Shown one piece after another: positions 37,303-47,703 of a stretch of 64,000 nt of DNA (position 1 is its first letter; each line of letters starts with the position of its first letter). Source of the DNA: JALHVH01 sp963773685 (GTDB lineage: Bacteria > Acidobacteriota > Aminicenantia > Aminicenantales > Saccharicenantaceae); NCBI GenBank assembly GCA_963773685.1, contig CAVZBY010000011.1, forward strand, positions 124,001 through 188,000, read 5' to 3'. The translations under genes were made by a program, and so were the position numbers. The notes beneath the pieces were generated by a model that searched no databases, had not been told where the DNA came from, and saw nothing but the letters and a program-made list of their open reading frames with translations.

Positions 37303-38524
37303 ATGACCAAACGCGCTTATCGCTCGATGGAATCCAGGCTCTCGCTCAACAGGCGGGATTTCTTCAAGGTCGGCGGGGCGGCCGGGGCCGCCGGATTGGG
37401 ACTGCTCGCCGGACGCTCGCTCGCTTCCGCGCAGAACGCGCCCGCGGCGCCTCCGCCGAGGCCCGCCACCAACGTCGCCGACGCCCTGAAGGTCCCGCGG
37501 ACGAAGACGTCGCTCCCGGGTCCGTTCCCGGGCCGCGTCGTCGAGGTCCGTGATCCCGCCTGCGTTTCCGGGGCCAAGGTCGATGCCGCGGCCGTCCGGA
37601 AGATGTTCGAAAAGGGGATCACCACTGCTCACCGGAAAGGACCTGTCATCGAGCTTCGGGATGTTCTTCACCAAAGAGGACGTCGTCGGGATCAAGATCA
37701 ATCCGGTCGGGGCGGGGCTGATCAGCACCCGACCCGAGGTCGTCGACCCCATCATCGAATGGCTTGCGGCCGGCGGCCTGCCGCGCCGGAACATCGTCGT
37801 CTGGGACCGTTTCGACTACATGGTCCGGGACGCGGGCTTCACGCCCGAGCGCTTCCCGGGCATTTCCTTCGAAGGCCTCCAGACGATGGACGAGGCGGCC
37901 GCGGAGGGCAAATCCAAGGACAACAGCCGCTGGCTCAAGCCCGACGGCACCCACGTCAGCGCGGGCAACTTCGACATGGATGTCTACTACTGGGCCGACG
38001 TCGAGGCGCCCAAGGACGAGGCCTATCTCAACCAGCACGTCTTCAACGGAAAATATTCCTATTTCGGCAGGCTTCTGACCCGAAAGCTGACCAAGATCAT
38101 CAACGTTCCGGTCTTCAAGAACACGGGGAACGCGATCTCCATGGCCACCAAGAACATCGGCTACGGGGCCGTCTGCAACACGAACCGGCTTCATCAGCCC
38201 CTCTTCCTCGACGTCTGCGTCGAGGTGCCGGCTTTCCCCGTCATCCGGGACAAGTGGGTCCTGACCGTGACGGACGGCATCAAGGGCCAGTACGAAGGGG
38301 GTCCCGGGGCCGAGGCCAAGTTCATCTATGACCAGGGCGCCCTCTTCTTCGGGACCGACCCCATCGCCATGGACCTCGTCTGCCACGATCTCCTCGTGGC
38401 CAAGAGGAAGGAGATGGGCGTCAAGGTCAACGAGCATCCGCGGATGACCGAATATCTGCGCTACGCCCAGAAGATGGGCCTGGGGATCGCCGATCCCGCG
38501 AAGATCACGCACGTCAAGGCCTGA
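37303..38524 (+). CDS. TAT-exported DUF362-domain protein (frameshift near 37625)
   Basis: A folded-export protein: NRRDFFKVGGAAGAAGLGLL is a twin-arginine signal. The mature part from GRVVEVRDPACVSGAKVDAA through KEDVVGIKINPVG, NIVVWDRFDYMVRDAGFTPE, KIINVPVFKNTGNAISMATK and GTDPIAMDLVCHDLL matches DUF362, a family often found with iron-sulfur or cofactor proteins; no FeS motif is visible here. One base change near 37620-37628 joins EKGIT to LTGKDLSSSFGMFF, giving about 406 residues. ATG 37303 follows the lipoprotein stop by 10 bases. The use of TAT suggests a cofactor or metal is loaded before export. Confidence 0.8.
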
Positions 38525-38553
38525 CCCCCCGGCCAAGGGCGACGCAGGGGAGC

Positions 38554-39448
38554 ATGCGAAAGATCATCCTTGCCGCGGCCTTGGCCTCCGGCCTTGCGGC
38601 CGTCCTTGCCTTCGCTCCCACCTCCCGGTCCCGCCCGGCCCCCGGGGTCGTCCTTCCGGCCGACGGCTTCGCCCCGGGATGGATGAGGTCCGAGTCGCCC
38701 CGGACCTTCCCCGGGAGCCGTCTATTCGACCACATCGACGGAGGCGCGGAGCTCTATCTCGAATTCGGCTTCGAGACACTGTCCCTCCAGCGATATATGA
38801 AAGGGGAGGACGAGCTCGTTCTCGAGATCTATGAGATGTCGGGCCCGGAGGCCGCTTTGGGCCTGTACCTCATGAAATGCGGCAGGGAGACGCCCCTGAC
38901 GGGGATCCCGGCCCGGAATTCGAGCGAGGCGGCCCAATTCACGATCCTCAAAGGGCGATACTTCATCCATGTCAACAACCCCTCGGCGAGGGAGGACCTC
39001 GTTCCGGCAATGACCGCCCTTGCCGCCCAGGCCCTGGATCCCCTGCCGGACGAGCGCCCTGACGACCTGCTGTCCATGCTCCCGGCCGAAGGGCTCGTGC
39101 CCGGCTCCGCGTTCCTGTTCCGGGGCCCCGTCGGCCTCCAATCGGTGGTCACTTTGGGAGAGGGCGATATTCTTGACCAGCGGGGAAGCGTCTTCGGGGT
39201 GTCGGGGACCTATGAGGAGCCCCGGGACGGGCCGTCATGCTCTCATCACGGTCGTCTATCCGGCCCCCATCCGCGCCGCCGCCGCTTTCGCCGGTCTGGT
39301 TGCGCGGCTCGACCCGTACCTCAAGGTCCTCGATAAGGGGCCTTCCCGGTTCGTCTTCGAGGACTTCAAAAAAGAATACGGACTCGCCGAGCTCCGGGAC
39401 GACCGGATCGTGGTCAAGGTCGGGCTGAAGACTCCCCCGGTCCGCTAA
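38554..39448 (+). CDS. DUF6599-type secreted protein (frameshift near 39228)
   Basis: A signal peptide (MRKIILAAALASGLAAVLAF) precedes a domain with LFDHIDGGAELYLEFGFETL, YEMSGPEAALGLYLMKCGRE and FILKGRYF-like strands, which I recognise as DUF6599, of unknown function. One base change near 39225-39235 joins GTYEEPRDG to HALITVVYPAPIRAAAAF and the end VVKVGLKTPPVR. Length about 297 residues. It starts 29 bases after the DUF362 gene, and DUF362/DUF6599 pairs are a recurrent arrangement, so a shared function is likely. It overlaps the convergent EamA gene by four bases. Confidence 0.65.
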
Positions 39449-40326
39449 GCTTCCGGCCGGCCTTTGTTCGCCGCCCGCAGGGTCACGAGCAGGACGGCTC
39501 CCAGGATGATCAGGCCTCCCAGCACCGTTCTTCCCGCCGGGACCTCGCCGAGGAAGGCCAACGCCAACAGGATCCCGTAAACAGGTTCGAGGCTGGCGAT
39601 GAGGCTGGCCGTCTGGGCGCTCACGCCGCGCATCCCCCGGATGAACAGGGTATGGGCGACGGCCGTGCAGAAGACGCCGAGGACCGCGAGAAGCGCCAGG
39701 TCCGTGCCCGCGAGGCGGGGGAGGCCGCCGAGGAGGACGGGAAGAAGGGCGAGGCCGGCGAAGAGGTCCTGGTAGAAGGCGACGCGCAGACTGCTGTGCC
39801 GTCTCGAAAGCCTCCTGTTCAGGATGGCCAGGATCGCGAAGGTCGCCCCCGATAGAAGCCCCCAGAGGACCCCCAGGAGAACGGGATCCGTGAGCGCGAA
39901 GCGCGGCACGACAAGGAAGACGCCAAGAAGCGTTATCCCGGAGAAGAGGACGTTCGCCGCGTCCGGGCGTTTCCTCTCGAAAAGGGGTTCGAGGAAGACG
40001 GTGAACGCCGGGAACGTCGCGTAGGCCAGGAGGCCGACGGCCACGCTGGAGACCCGGACGGCCTCGAAGAACGCGGACCAGTGGACGGCCAGGATGATCC
40101 CGCACAGGGCGCAGAGGCCGATATCGCGCCCGGGAACCATCCGGAAGGAGACCTTCCTCGCGGCCATGAAGACGGCCAGGGCCAGGGAGGCGAAGGCGAC
40201 CCTTCCCAGGACGATGAGGAAGGGGGAGAGGGGGACCCAGCGGACAAAGAGCCCGGGGAATCCGAAGAGGAGGACGGCCAGGTGGATGGCCGGAAGGCTT
40301 CGGCGGTCCGGGGCGGATTCGGTCAT
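39445..40326 (-). CDS. EamA/DMT-family transporter
   Basis: A 293-residue inner-membrane protein with ten predicted helices arranged as two EamA repeats (drug/metabolite transporter superfamily), e.g. AIHLAVLLFGFPGLFVRWVP in TM1 and ASLIASLEPVYGILLALAFL, the conserved 'EP' region, in the second repeat. Such carriers export amino acids or metabolites; substrate unknown. ATG 40326 is followed by a short hydrophilic tail. A perfect TATAAT lies 21 bases upstream at 40347-40352. Confidence 0.82.
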   Translation of the reverse strand: MTESAPDRRSLPAIHLAVLLFGFPGLFVRWVPLSPFLIVLGRVAFASLALAVFMAARKVSFRMVPGRDIGLCALCGIILAVHWSAFFEAVRVSSVAVGLLAYATFPAFTVFLEPLFERKRPDAANVLFSGITLLGVFLVVPRFALTDPVLLGVLWGLLSGATFAILAILNRRLSRRHSSLRVAFYQDLFAGLALLPVLLGGLPRLAGTDLALLAVLGVFCTAVAHTLFIRGMRGVSAQTASLIASLEPVYGILLALAFLGEVPAGRTVLGGLIILGAVLLVTLRAANKGRPEA

Positions 40327-40346
40327 GGTCTTGCGCGGCCGGGCCC

Positions 40347-40352
40347 ATTATA
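40347..40352 (-). promoter_or_regulatory. -10 box of the EamA transporter promoter
   Basis: Perfect TATAAT on the minus strand; the -35 region (TTTCAA/TTCAAT) is weak. It is divergent from and interleaved with the dnaX promoter. Confidence 0.5.
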
Positions 40353-40370
40353 CAATGCCCTGAAGCCTTA

Positions 40371-40398
40371 TTGAAATTTTCCCGATTTGTGTTAAGAT
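40371..40398 (+). promoter_or_regulatory. Sigma-70 promoter of dnaX
   Basis: TTGAAA (40371-40376), 16-base spacer, TAAGAT (40393-40398), 28 bases before the dnaX ATG. No ribosome-binding site is obvious between them. Confidence 0.6.
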
Positions 40399-40426
40399 AA
40401 ACCTTACATTTTCTCCTGATCGCAGC

Positions 40427-42164
40427 ATGTCATATCTCATATTCGCGCGCAAGTACAGGCCTCAGACCTTCGAGGACATGGTCGGGCAGAAGTCCGTCGT
40501 CCAGACCCTGCAGAACGCCATCCGGACAAAACGGGTGACCCAGGCCTACCTGTTCTCGGGGATGAGGGGGACGGGCAAGACGACGGCCGCGCGGATCCTG
40601 GCCAAGGCCCTCAACTGCGTCGAAGGCCCGACCCCGACCCCGTGCAACGTCTGCGAGGAGTGCATGGCGATCGTCGAGGACCGCTCCCTGGACGTCCTCG
40701 AGATCGACGGCGCGTCGAGCGGGGGCATCGACCAGATCCGCACCCTCCGCGAGAGCCTCAAGTACAAGCCCATCCACAGCCGGACCAAGGTCATCATCAT
40801 CGACGAGGTCCACCAGGTCACCGGGCCCGCGTTCAACGCCCTCCTCAAGACCCTGGAGGAGCCGCCCGCCGGCACCGTCTTCATCTTCGCCACCACCGAG
40901 TTCAACAAGGTCCCGGCCACGATCGTCTCGCGCTGTCAGCACTTCGAGTTCAAGAAGATCTCCCGGAAGGAGATCATCAACCACCTGATGGATATCGCCA
41001 AGAAGGAGAACATCACCATCTCCCCGAACGGGCTCGGCCTCATCGCCGACGCGTCCGAGGGGAGCCTGCGCGACGCCCAGAGCCTTCTCGACCAGGCGGT
41101 CGCCTTCAGCGGCGAGGTCGTCAACGACGAGGATCTCAAGGAGATCCTCGGGTCGATCGCGGCGGACCTGCTCTACGAGGGCTCGTCGGCCGTCCTCGGC
41201 GAAAAGCCCGAGGCCGTGTTCCCCCTGGTCGACAGGCTCGTCGAGGGCGGCACGGACCTCCGCGTCTTCTTCAAAGAGCTCATCGGGCATTTCCGGAATC
41301 TCCTGCTGGTCCGGTCGGTGGAGGACGCCAGAGGACATTCTGTCGCTGAACGGCCCCGAGCTCGAGCGCCTGCGCGCGGAAGCCGGAAAGGCCTCGGCCG
41401 AAGATCTCCTCCGCCACCTCCTGGCCCTCCAGCAGGCGGAGCCCGGGCTCCGGTTCTCCTCGCACCCCCGGATCTTCCTGGAATCGCTCCTGGTCAAGCT
41501 CTGCCATTTCCGCAAGCTCGTTCCCCTCGCCGACCTTCTGGCCGAGATCGCGGCCCTGGAGGGGCCGGCGGGGGATAAGAAGGATCCGGGCTCTTCCCCG
41601 GCGCCCGGAACCGGACCGCGTCCCCGGACCTCCGCGCCCGCGGCCGCGGGTCCCGAAGCGCGCCCCCGGGGCGTCTCCGAGGCGGGAGCCCCGCGAACGC
41701 GGCCTGAACCCGCGAAACCCGCGCCTCCTTCCGCGCCCGCGGGCCAGGGTCAGCCGGCCGGCGCGAAGACCCTTTTCACCCGGTTCCTGGAGGGCGTCCA
41801 GAAGGAAAAGCCTGCCCTTGCCGCCCTCCTCGCCCAGTACTCCTCGTTCGCGGTCCAGGAGGATTCGATCGAGATCGTGTACGAAGGGGAGAGGGCGTTC
41901 TACGGCCCGACGGTCAGGCCCGACACGAACCTCATGGAGCGGATCGCCTCGGATGCGGCCGGCAGGCCGCTGCGCGTCCGCATCGTCGAGCGGGGCGGCG
42001 GAGCGCCGAAACCTCCCTCGGCGCCCGCGTCGCCTAAACCCGAAACGAAGACGGAGGGGGCGGAATCCGCCCTCAAGGACCCCACGGTCAAGTTCTTCAT
42101 GGATACCTTCAAGGCCAAGGTCGTCTCGGTCGATCCCGTCAAGAAACCGCCGGAAGGGGCGTAG
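40427..42164 (+). CDS. dnaX: DNA polymerase III subunit gamma/tau (frameshift near 41330)
   Basis: The clamp-loader ATPase of the replisome, about 578 residues. YLIFARKYRPQTFEDMVGQK is the typical start, FSGMRGTGKTTAARILAKAL holds Walker A, CNVCEECMAI the zinc module, VIIIDEVHQVTGPAFNALLK Walker B, and ATIVSRCQHFEF the sensor/SRC motif. The frame breaks near 41325-41335 (VRSVEDA then EDILSLNGPELE), with one extra base; no A-rich slippery site is there, so it is not a programmed gamma/tau shift. The rest includes a Pro/Ala-rich linker and the tau-like end TVKFFMDTFKAKVVSVDPVK. Start of the dnaX-ybaB-recR unit. Confidence 0.92.
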
Positions 42165-42175
42165 GGGAGCAAACG

Positions 42176-42487
42176 ATGAAGAACGTCATGGAAATGCAGA
42201 GGATGCTCAAGGCGGCCAAGGAAATGCAGGACCGTCTTCAGAAAGAGCTCGCCGAGATGCGCGTCGAGGGCTCGAGCGGCGGCGGGATGGTGACGGTCGT
42301 GCTGGACGGGAAGAAATCGCCCGTGTCCGTCCGCATCGATCCGGAGGTCGTCAACAAGGACGACGTCGATATGCTCCAGGACCTCGTCCTCGCGGCCTTC
42401 ACCGACGCGGCCGCCAAGGTCGATTCGCGGATGGAGGAGCGCCTCGGCGCGCTCGGGGCCAACCTCAAGATCCCGGGGATGTTCTGA
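42176..42487 (+). CDS. YbaB/EbfC family nucleoid-associated protein
   Basis: A 103-residue dimeric DNA-binding protein. MEMQRMLKAAKEMQDRLQKE is the N-terminal helix, then SGGGMVTVVLDGKKSPVSVR and VNKDDVDMLQDLVLAAFTDA, with GANLKIPGMF at the end; family length is usual. It sits between dnaX and recR, as in most bacteria, which fixes the assignment. AGGGGAG precedes the ATG, and the stop overlaps the recR ATG (TGATG). Confidence 0.95.
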   Translation: MKNVMEMQRMLKAAKEMQDRLQKELAEMRVEGSSGGGMVTVVLDGKKSPVSVRIDPEVVNKDDVDMLQDLVLAAFTDAAAKVDSRMEERLGALGANLKIPGMF

Positions 42488-43092
42488 TGTTCGAATACGC
42501 CCAACCTCTCCACGACCTCATCGAGGAGCTGCGGCGCATCCCGGGCGTCGGGGCCAAGACCGCCCAGCGCATGGCCTTCCATTTCCTCAACCTGCCCGTC
42601 GAAGACACCGACCGGCTGGCCGACGCCATCCGCGAGGCCCGGAAGAGGATCTTTTCCTGCTCCGTCTGCAACAACATCACGCACGTCGATCCCTGCGAAG
42701 TCTGCTCGGACCCCCACCGCCAGGACGACGCCCTGTGCATCGTCGAGGAGCCGTTCAACATCTCCTCCATCGAGAGGTCGGGGGCCTTCCGGGGCCGCTA
42801 TCACGTGCTCCTCGGGTCGCTCGCGCCCCTCAAGGGAAGGGGCCCGGACGAGCTGAAGGTCGAGAAGCTCGTCAAGAGGATCGAATCGGGCGCCTTCCGG
42901 GAGGTCATCATCGCCACGAACCCCACGGTCGACGGCGAGGCGACCGCCCTATACCTGGCCGGGGCCCTCAGGGGCCTCGGGCTCAGGATCACCCGGCTGG
43001 CCATGGGCCTGCCTGTCGGCTCCGACCTCGATTTCGCCGATCAGGTCACCATCCGCAAGGCCCTTGAGGGCCGGACGGAACTCAAGGACTAG
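42487..43092 (+). CDS. recR: Recombination protein RecR
   Basis: A 201-residue protein of the RecFOR gap-repair pathway. LIEELRRIPGVGAKTAQRMA is the helix-hairpin-helix, CSVCNNITHVDPCEVCSD the four-Cys zinc finger, and the Toprim domain runs from LCIVEEPFNI to EVIIATNPTVDGEATALYLA. ATG 42487 overlaps the upstream stop; longer readings of the same frame run through dnaX and are false. Followed 40 bases later by nifJ. Confidence 0.96.
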   Translation: MFEYAQPLHDLIEELRRIPGVGAKTAQRMAFHFLNLPVEDTDRLADAIREARKRIFSCSVCNNITHVDPCEVCSDPHRQDDALCIVEEPFNISSIERSGAFRGRYHVLLGSLAPLKGRGPDELKVEKLVKRIESGAFREVIIATNPTVDGEATALYLAGALRGLGLRITRLAMGLPVGSDLDFADQVTIRKALEGRTELKD

Positions 43093-43132
43093 CAAGAATT
43101 CCGCCGCGAGGCAAGAAAGAGGAGAACGAAAG

Positions 43133-46100
43133 ATGTCCAAGAACTTCAAAGCCGTTGACGGGAACACCGCCGCGACGCACGTCGCCTACGCGTACTCCGA
43201 GGTTGCCGCCATCTATCCCATCACGCCCTTCGTCCACCATGGGCGAGCTGGCCGACGACTGGGCCGCCCAGGGCCGCAAGAACATCTTCGGCCAGCCGGT
43301 CAACGTCGTGGAGCTTCAATCCGAGGGCGGCGCCTCCGGGGCCGTCCACGGCAGCCTTTCCGCCGGGGCCCTGACGACGACGTTCACGGCCTCCCAGGGC
43401 CTCATGCTCATGCTGCCGAACATGCACAAGATCGCCGGCGAGATGCTGCCGACCGTCTTCCTGGTCTCGGCCCGTTCGCTGGCCTGCCAGTCGCTCTCGA
43501 TCTTCGGCGACCACAGCGACGTCATGGCCGCCCGGAACACGGGCTTCGCCATGCTCTGCGCCGGGTCGGTCCAGGAAGCCCAGGATCTGGCCATCGTCGC
43601 CCACCTGGCCACGCTCCGGACCCGGATCCCGTTCCTCCACTTCTTCGACGGGTTCCGGACGTCGAGCGAGGTGCAGAAGATCGACCTTGTTCCCTACGAG
43701 ACCCTGTCCGCGCTCTTCGAACCCAAGTACCTCGCGGAGTTCCGCGCCCTGTCCCTCAGCCCCGAGCGGCCGATGCTCAAGGTCGGCCAGCAGAATCCCG
43801 ACGTCTACTTCCAGGGCCGTGAGACCGTCAACAAGTACTACACCGCGGCCCCCGCCATCGTCCAGGAATACATGGACAAGGTCGGCAAGGCCATCGGCCG
43901 ATCCTACCGGCTTTTCGATTACGTCGGGGCCCCCGACGCCGAGAAGGTCATCGTGATGATGGGCTCGGGCGCCGAAACGGCCGAAGAGACCATCATCGCC
44001 CTGAACAAGGCCGGGGCCAGGCTCGGTCTCGTCAAGGTCCGGCTGTACCGGCCGTTCGACGCGGCCGCCCTGAACGCCGCCCTCCCGGCGACCGCAAAGA
44101 AGATCGCCGTCCTCGACCGCACCAAGGAGCCCGGCGCCCTCGGCGAGCCCCTCTACCTCGACGTGGCCGTCGCCCTCTCCGGAAGACCGGTCAAGGTCAT
44201 CGGCGGACGCTACGGATTGTCCTCCAAGGAATTCACGCCCAACATGATCAAGGCCGTCTACGACCATCTGGACGGGAAGGCGACGCACGGCTTCACGGTG
44301 GGCATCATCGATGACGTGGCGGGGACCTCCCTCGAGCTGGGCCCCGCGATCGACACCGAGCTCCCGGGCACGGTCCGCTGCAAGTTCTGGGGGTACGGGT
44401 CCGACGGCACGGTCGGCGCCAACAAGAACTCCATCACCATCATCGGCGACAACACCGACATGTACGCCCAGGGCTACTTCCAGTACGACTCCAAGAAGTC
44501 CGGCGGCGTCACCATCTCCCACCTCCGCTTCGGCAAGAACCCCATCCAATCCCAGTACCTGGTCGACAAGCCCGATTTCGTCGCCCTGCACAAGATCTCC
44601 TATATCGGCCGCTACGACATCCTCGAGGGCATCCGGGAGGGCGGGACCTTCCTCATCAACTGCCCCTGGCCCGCGGCCGAGGTCTTCGAGCATCTGACCG
44701 AGGACATGCAGAAGACCATCATCGCCAAGAAGATCAAGGTCTACGCCATCGACGCCCTCAAGGTGGCCAAGGAGCTCGGCCTGGGCGGGCGCATCAACAC
44801 GCTGATGCAGGCCTGTTTCTTCAAGATCTCGGGCGTCCTGCCCGAGAAGGAGGCCATCGAGCTCATCAAGAAGGCCATCAAGAAGTCCTTCCTCAAGAAG
44901 GGGATGAATGTCGTCGAAATGAACTGGGCGGCCGTCGACCGGGCCGCCGAAGGGCTCGAGCCCGTTCCCGTTCCCGCGAAGATCTCCGTCTCGGCGCCGG
45001 TCCCCAAGCTCCTCCCGGACGACGCCGCGGGCTTCGTCAAGGACGTCATCGACCCGATCATGCACTTCAAGGGCGACACCATCCCGGTCTCGAAGATGCC
45101 GCTCGACGGGCAGGTCCCGACGTCGACGGCCCGCCTCGAGAAGCGAGGGATCGCTCCGGACGTCCCCGCCTGGATCCCCGAGAACTGCATCCAGTGCAAC
45201 CAGTGCGTCATGATCTGCCCGCACGCCACCATCCGGGCCAAGCAGATCGACCCCAAGGACCTGGCGGGCGCTCCCGGAACGTTCCGGACGATCAAGTCGA
45301 CCGCCAAGAACGACCGGAACCTCGCCTACAGTCTCCAGGTCTACGTCGAGGATTGCGTCGGCTGCGAGAACTGCGTCGAGGTCTGCCCGGCCAAGGTCAA
45401 GGCCCTCAAGATGGTGCCCATCGAGGAGGCCCGGGCGGCCGGGGAGAACGCCAATGAAGCGTTCTTCGAAAACCTCCCGTACGGCGTCCTCGACGGGCTC
45501 AAGGCCGACACCGTCAAGGGAAGCCAGCTCCTCCAGCCGCTGTTCGAGTTCAGCGGCGCCTGCGCCGGGTGCGGCGAAACGCCGTATGTCAAGCTGGCGA
45601 CCCAGCTCTTCGGCGACCGGATGATCGTCGCCAACGCCACGGGATGTTCGTCCATCTACGGCGGCACGTTCCCGACGGTGCCTTACTCCAAGAACCGGGA
45701 AGGCCGCGGGCCGGCCTGGGCGAACTCCCTCTTCGAGGATAACGCCGAGTACGGCTTCGGAATGAGGCTGGCCGTGGATTCGGCGCGGAAACAGCTGGCC
45801 GAGGCGTTCGAGGGAACCCTCGTTGCGGGGACGACCCCGGCCCTCACCGACGCCCTGACGAAGATGAAAGGCCTCTGGAGGTCCGTGGACGCCGAGGCCA
45901 AGGCCGCAGCCGAGGCCGTGAACGCGGCCCTGCCGGAGGCTCTCCGGACCGCTAACCCGGCCGCCAAGCCTCTCGTCGCCAAGATCGCCGAGCTCAAGGA
46001 CCACCTCGTGGAGAAGAGCGTCTGGTGCATCGGCGGGGACGGATGGGCCTACGACATCGGCTACGGCGGGCTCGACCACGTCCTCGCCCAGAACCGGAAC

Positions 46101-46652
46101 GTCAACGTCCTCGTCCTGGACACCGAGGTTTATTCCAACACCGGCGGCCAGGCGTCGAAATCGACGCCCACGGGATCGGTGGCCAAGTTCGCCGCCGCGG
46201 GCAAAAGGACCGCGAAGAAGGACCTCGGCCGCATGGCCATGAGCTACGGTTACGTTTACGTGGCCGCCGTGGCCATGGGGGCCAACCAGAACCAGTGCCT
46301 CAAGGCGTTCCTCGAGGCCGAGGCCTACGACGGGCCCTCTCTGATCATCGCCTATTCCCCCTGCATCAATCACGGCATCGACATGACCAAGACGCAGGCC
46401 GAACAGAAGCTCGCCGTGGACACCGGGTACTGGATCCTCTATCGCTTCAACCCCCTGCTCGGCCGCGAAGGGAAGAACCCCCTCACTCTCGATTCCAGGG
46501 AGCCTAAGCTCGACTACCAGACGTTCCTCAAGAACGAGGTCCGCTACAGGACCCTGGCCCAGTCGCACCCCGAGATCTCCGAGGTCCTGTTCAAGCAGGC
46601 CGCCGAGGAAGCCGCACAAGAGGTTCCTGGACTACAAGAAGATGGCCGAATA
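43133..46652 (+). CDS. nifJ: Pyruvate:ferredoxin (flavodoxin) oxidoreductase (frameshifts near 43225 and 46614)
   Basis: A single-chain TPP/iron-sulfur enzyme of about 1,173 residues that oxidises pyruvate to acetyl-CoA and reduces ferredoxin in the cytoplasm. KAVDGNTAATHVAYAYSEVA and YPITPSS-type sequence start domain I; GELADDWAAQGRKNIFGQPV follows. ENCIQCNQCVMICPHATIRA and CVGCENCVEVCPAKVKALKM bind two 4Fe-4S clusters; GACAGCGETPYVKLATQLFG and NATGCSSIYGG are the TPP domain with the proximal cluster; LDTEVYSNTGGQASKSTPTG binds Mg-TPP. One extra base near 43225 and one missing near 46614 break the frame; the corrected end is HKRFLDYKKMAE-stop. GAGGAG precedes ATG 43133. Marks a fermentative or anaerobic metabolism. 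Confidence 0.93.
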
Positions 46653-46673
46653 GCGGCTATTCGAACCGACGAC

Positions 46674-46707
46674 AACCCCGGAGGCGCTGCGCCCCGGGGT
46701 TTTTTTT
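46674..46707 (+). terminator. Rho-independent terminator of nifJ
   Basis: Stem AACCCCGG (46674-46681) with CCGGGGTT (46694-46701), followed by a run of eight T (46700-46707). It begins 22 bases after the nifJ stop. Confidence 0.85.
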
Positions 46708-46903
46708 GTTCTTCTCCCGATTCCGGGAATCGTTGCGATCCCGGGCTGATGGAGCCGCCCCTCTCCCCAGACCCCAGGAACCAGTGCAGGCGGTTCCCCC
46801 ATCGCAGAGCGATGGGCCCCCCTCCGCTACGGGGCGGTCTCCTCGCCGGCACGCCTCCATCAGCGCCGACGAACTCCCGGAAACGGGAGAAGAACCTTTT
46901 TTT
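46708..46903 (+). ncRNA. Highly structured intergenic element, candidate RNA of unknown class
   Basis: Between convergent nifJ and tyrA lies about 190 bases rich in nested complementarity. CTTCTCCCG-A-TTCCGGGA (46711-46728) pairs with TCCCGGAA-A-CGGGAGAAG near 46875-46892 (17 of 18); GCTGATGGAG pairs with CTCCATCAGC; CCGCCCC pairs with GGGGCGG; inside are hairpins GGAACC/GGTTCC and CCCATCGC-AGA-GCGATGGG. The right arm can alternatively fold locally as CTCCCG-GAAA-CGGGAG and is followed by a T run ending at 46903, so + strand transcription could end there. I see no promoter, and it matches no RNA family I can name with confidence. Confidence 0.4.
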
Positions 46904-47703
46904 ACCCTGCGAACGGGGCGCCGGTCGAGCGGAGGTTCCGCCGCAGGCTCTCGAAGAACAAGACGGCCTCGTCGCGTGTCCCGGGCCCGGATGATATGCT
47001 TCAGGAATTCCAGCCGGGCCGTGACCCCTTCGAGCTGGGCCAGGGAATGGGGGCTGAAGATGATCTCGGCCAGGAGGTCGTCGTCCTCGGAGAGGAGCCC
47101 CTTGGCGATCTCGAGGTGCTTCTTGAAGGTCGTCCCCGGGACCGTCGCGCTGTCCATGCAGGCGGCGAAGACCATGGTCGAAGCGAAGGGCAGGCTCAGG
47201 GAGTAAGCGATCAGCCGGTCGTGCTGTTCGAAGGAATATTCGTGGATGCGGACGCTCAGCTTCCGGAAGAAATCCCGGAAGAATTCGGCGCCCTCGGGGT
47301 CGGATTCCCGGATGAGGATGACGTTCTCGTCCTCGAGCCGGGCGATATTGGCGAAGGTCGGCCCGAACATCGGGTGGATGGACACGAAGCGGCGGCCGGG
47401 AAGGCTTCGGTAGTAGTCGGGGATAGGCCCCTTCACCGAAGCGACATCGGCAATGATGCAGTCCGGGGGGAGGCCCGGGACGACGGCCTCGAAGGCGGCG
47501 ACCGTGTTCTTCAGGCTGACCGCGTTGATGAGGAGGCCGGGTTCGAAAGAGGCGATCCCGTCCATCTCCCGGACGATCGCGACCGGCCCCAGGCCTTCCG
47601 TTTTGGAGGCGACGGGATCGTGGACGCAAACCTCGTGCTCGGCCGCGAGCTCCCGGACGAGCCATCGCCCCATGTTGCCGGCGCCTAGAACGGCGATCTT
47701 CAT
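46902..47703 (-). CDS. tyrA: Prephenate dehydrogenase (frameshift near 46975)
   Basis: The last gene of the aromatic operon; oxidises prephenate to 4-hydroxyphenylpyruvate for tyrosine. MKIAVLGAGNMGRWLVRELA is the NAD-binding loop; IIADVASVKGPIPDYYRSLP and RRFVSIHPMFGPTFANIARL are the conserved prephenate-dehydrogenase segments, and the helical C-terminal domain follows. The frame breaks near 46975; the corrected end reads DEAVLFFESLRRNLRSTG to a stop at 46902-46904, giving about 267 residues. Longer readings to 46657 are out of frame with the family. ATG 47703 overlaps the pheA stop (ATGA). Confidence 0.85.

Noticed and set aside
41320..41340. Programmed ribosomal frameshift in dnaX
   Set aside because: E. 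coli makes gamma by slipping on A AAA AAG. The break here is in GCCAGAGGAC with no slippery run, and similar breaks occur in many unrelated genes, so an indel error is the simpler reading.
43221..46619. Very long antisense open frames, such as 1,132 codons opposite nifJ
   Set aside because: High third-position GC removes stops from opposite frames; compositions are repetitive and low in hydrophobic core patterns, and there is no family match.
46708..46903. Calling the structured element 6S RNA
   Set aside because: Size and closing stem fit, but the interior is branched rather than a rod with one central bubble, and no promoter was found.
43155..46994. A 1,279-residue open frame covering nifJ
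   Set aside because: Both ends are out of frame with the family. The real start is ATG 43133 and the real end TAG 46652 once one-base errors are allowed for.
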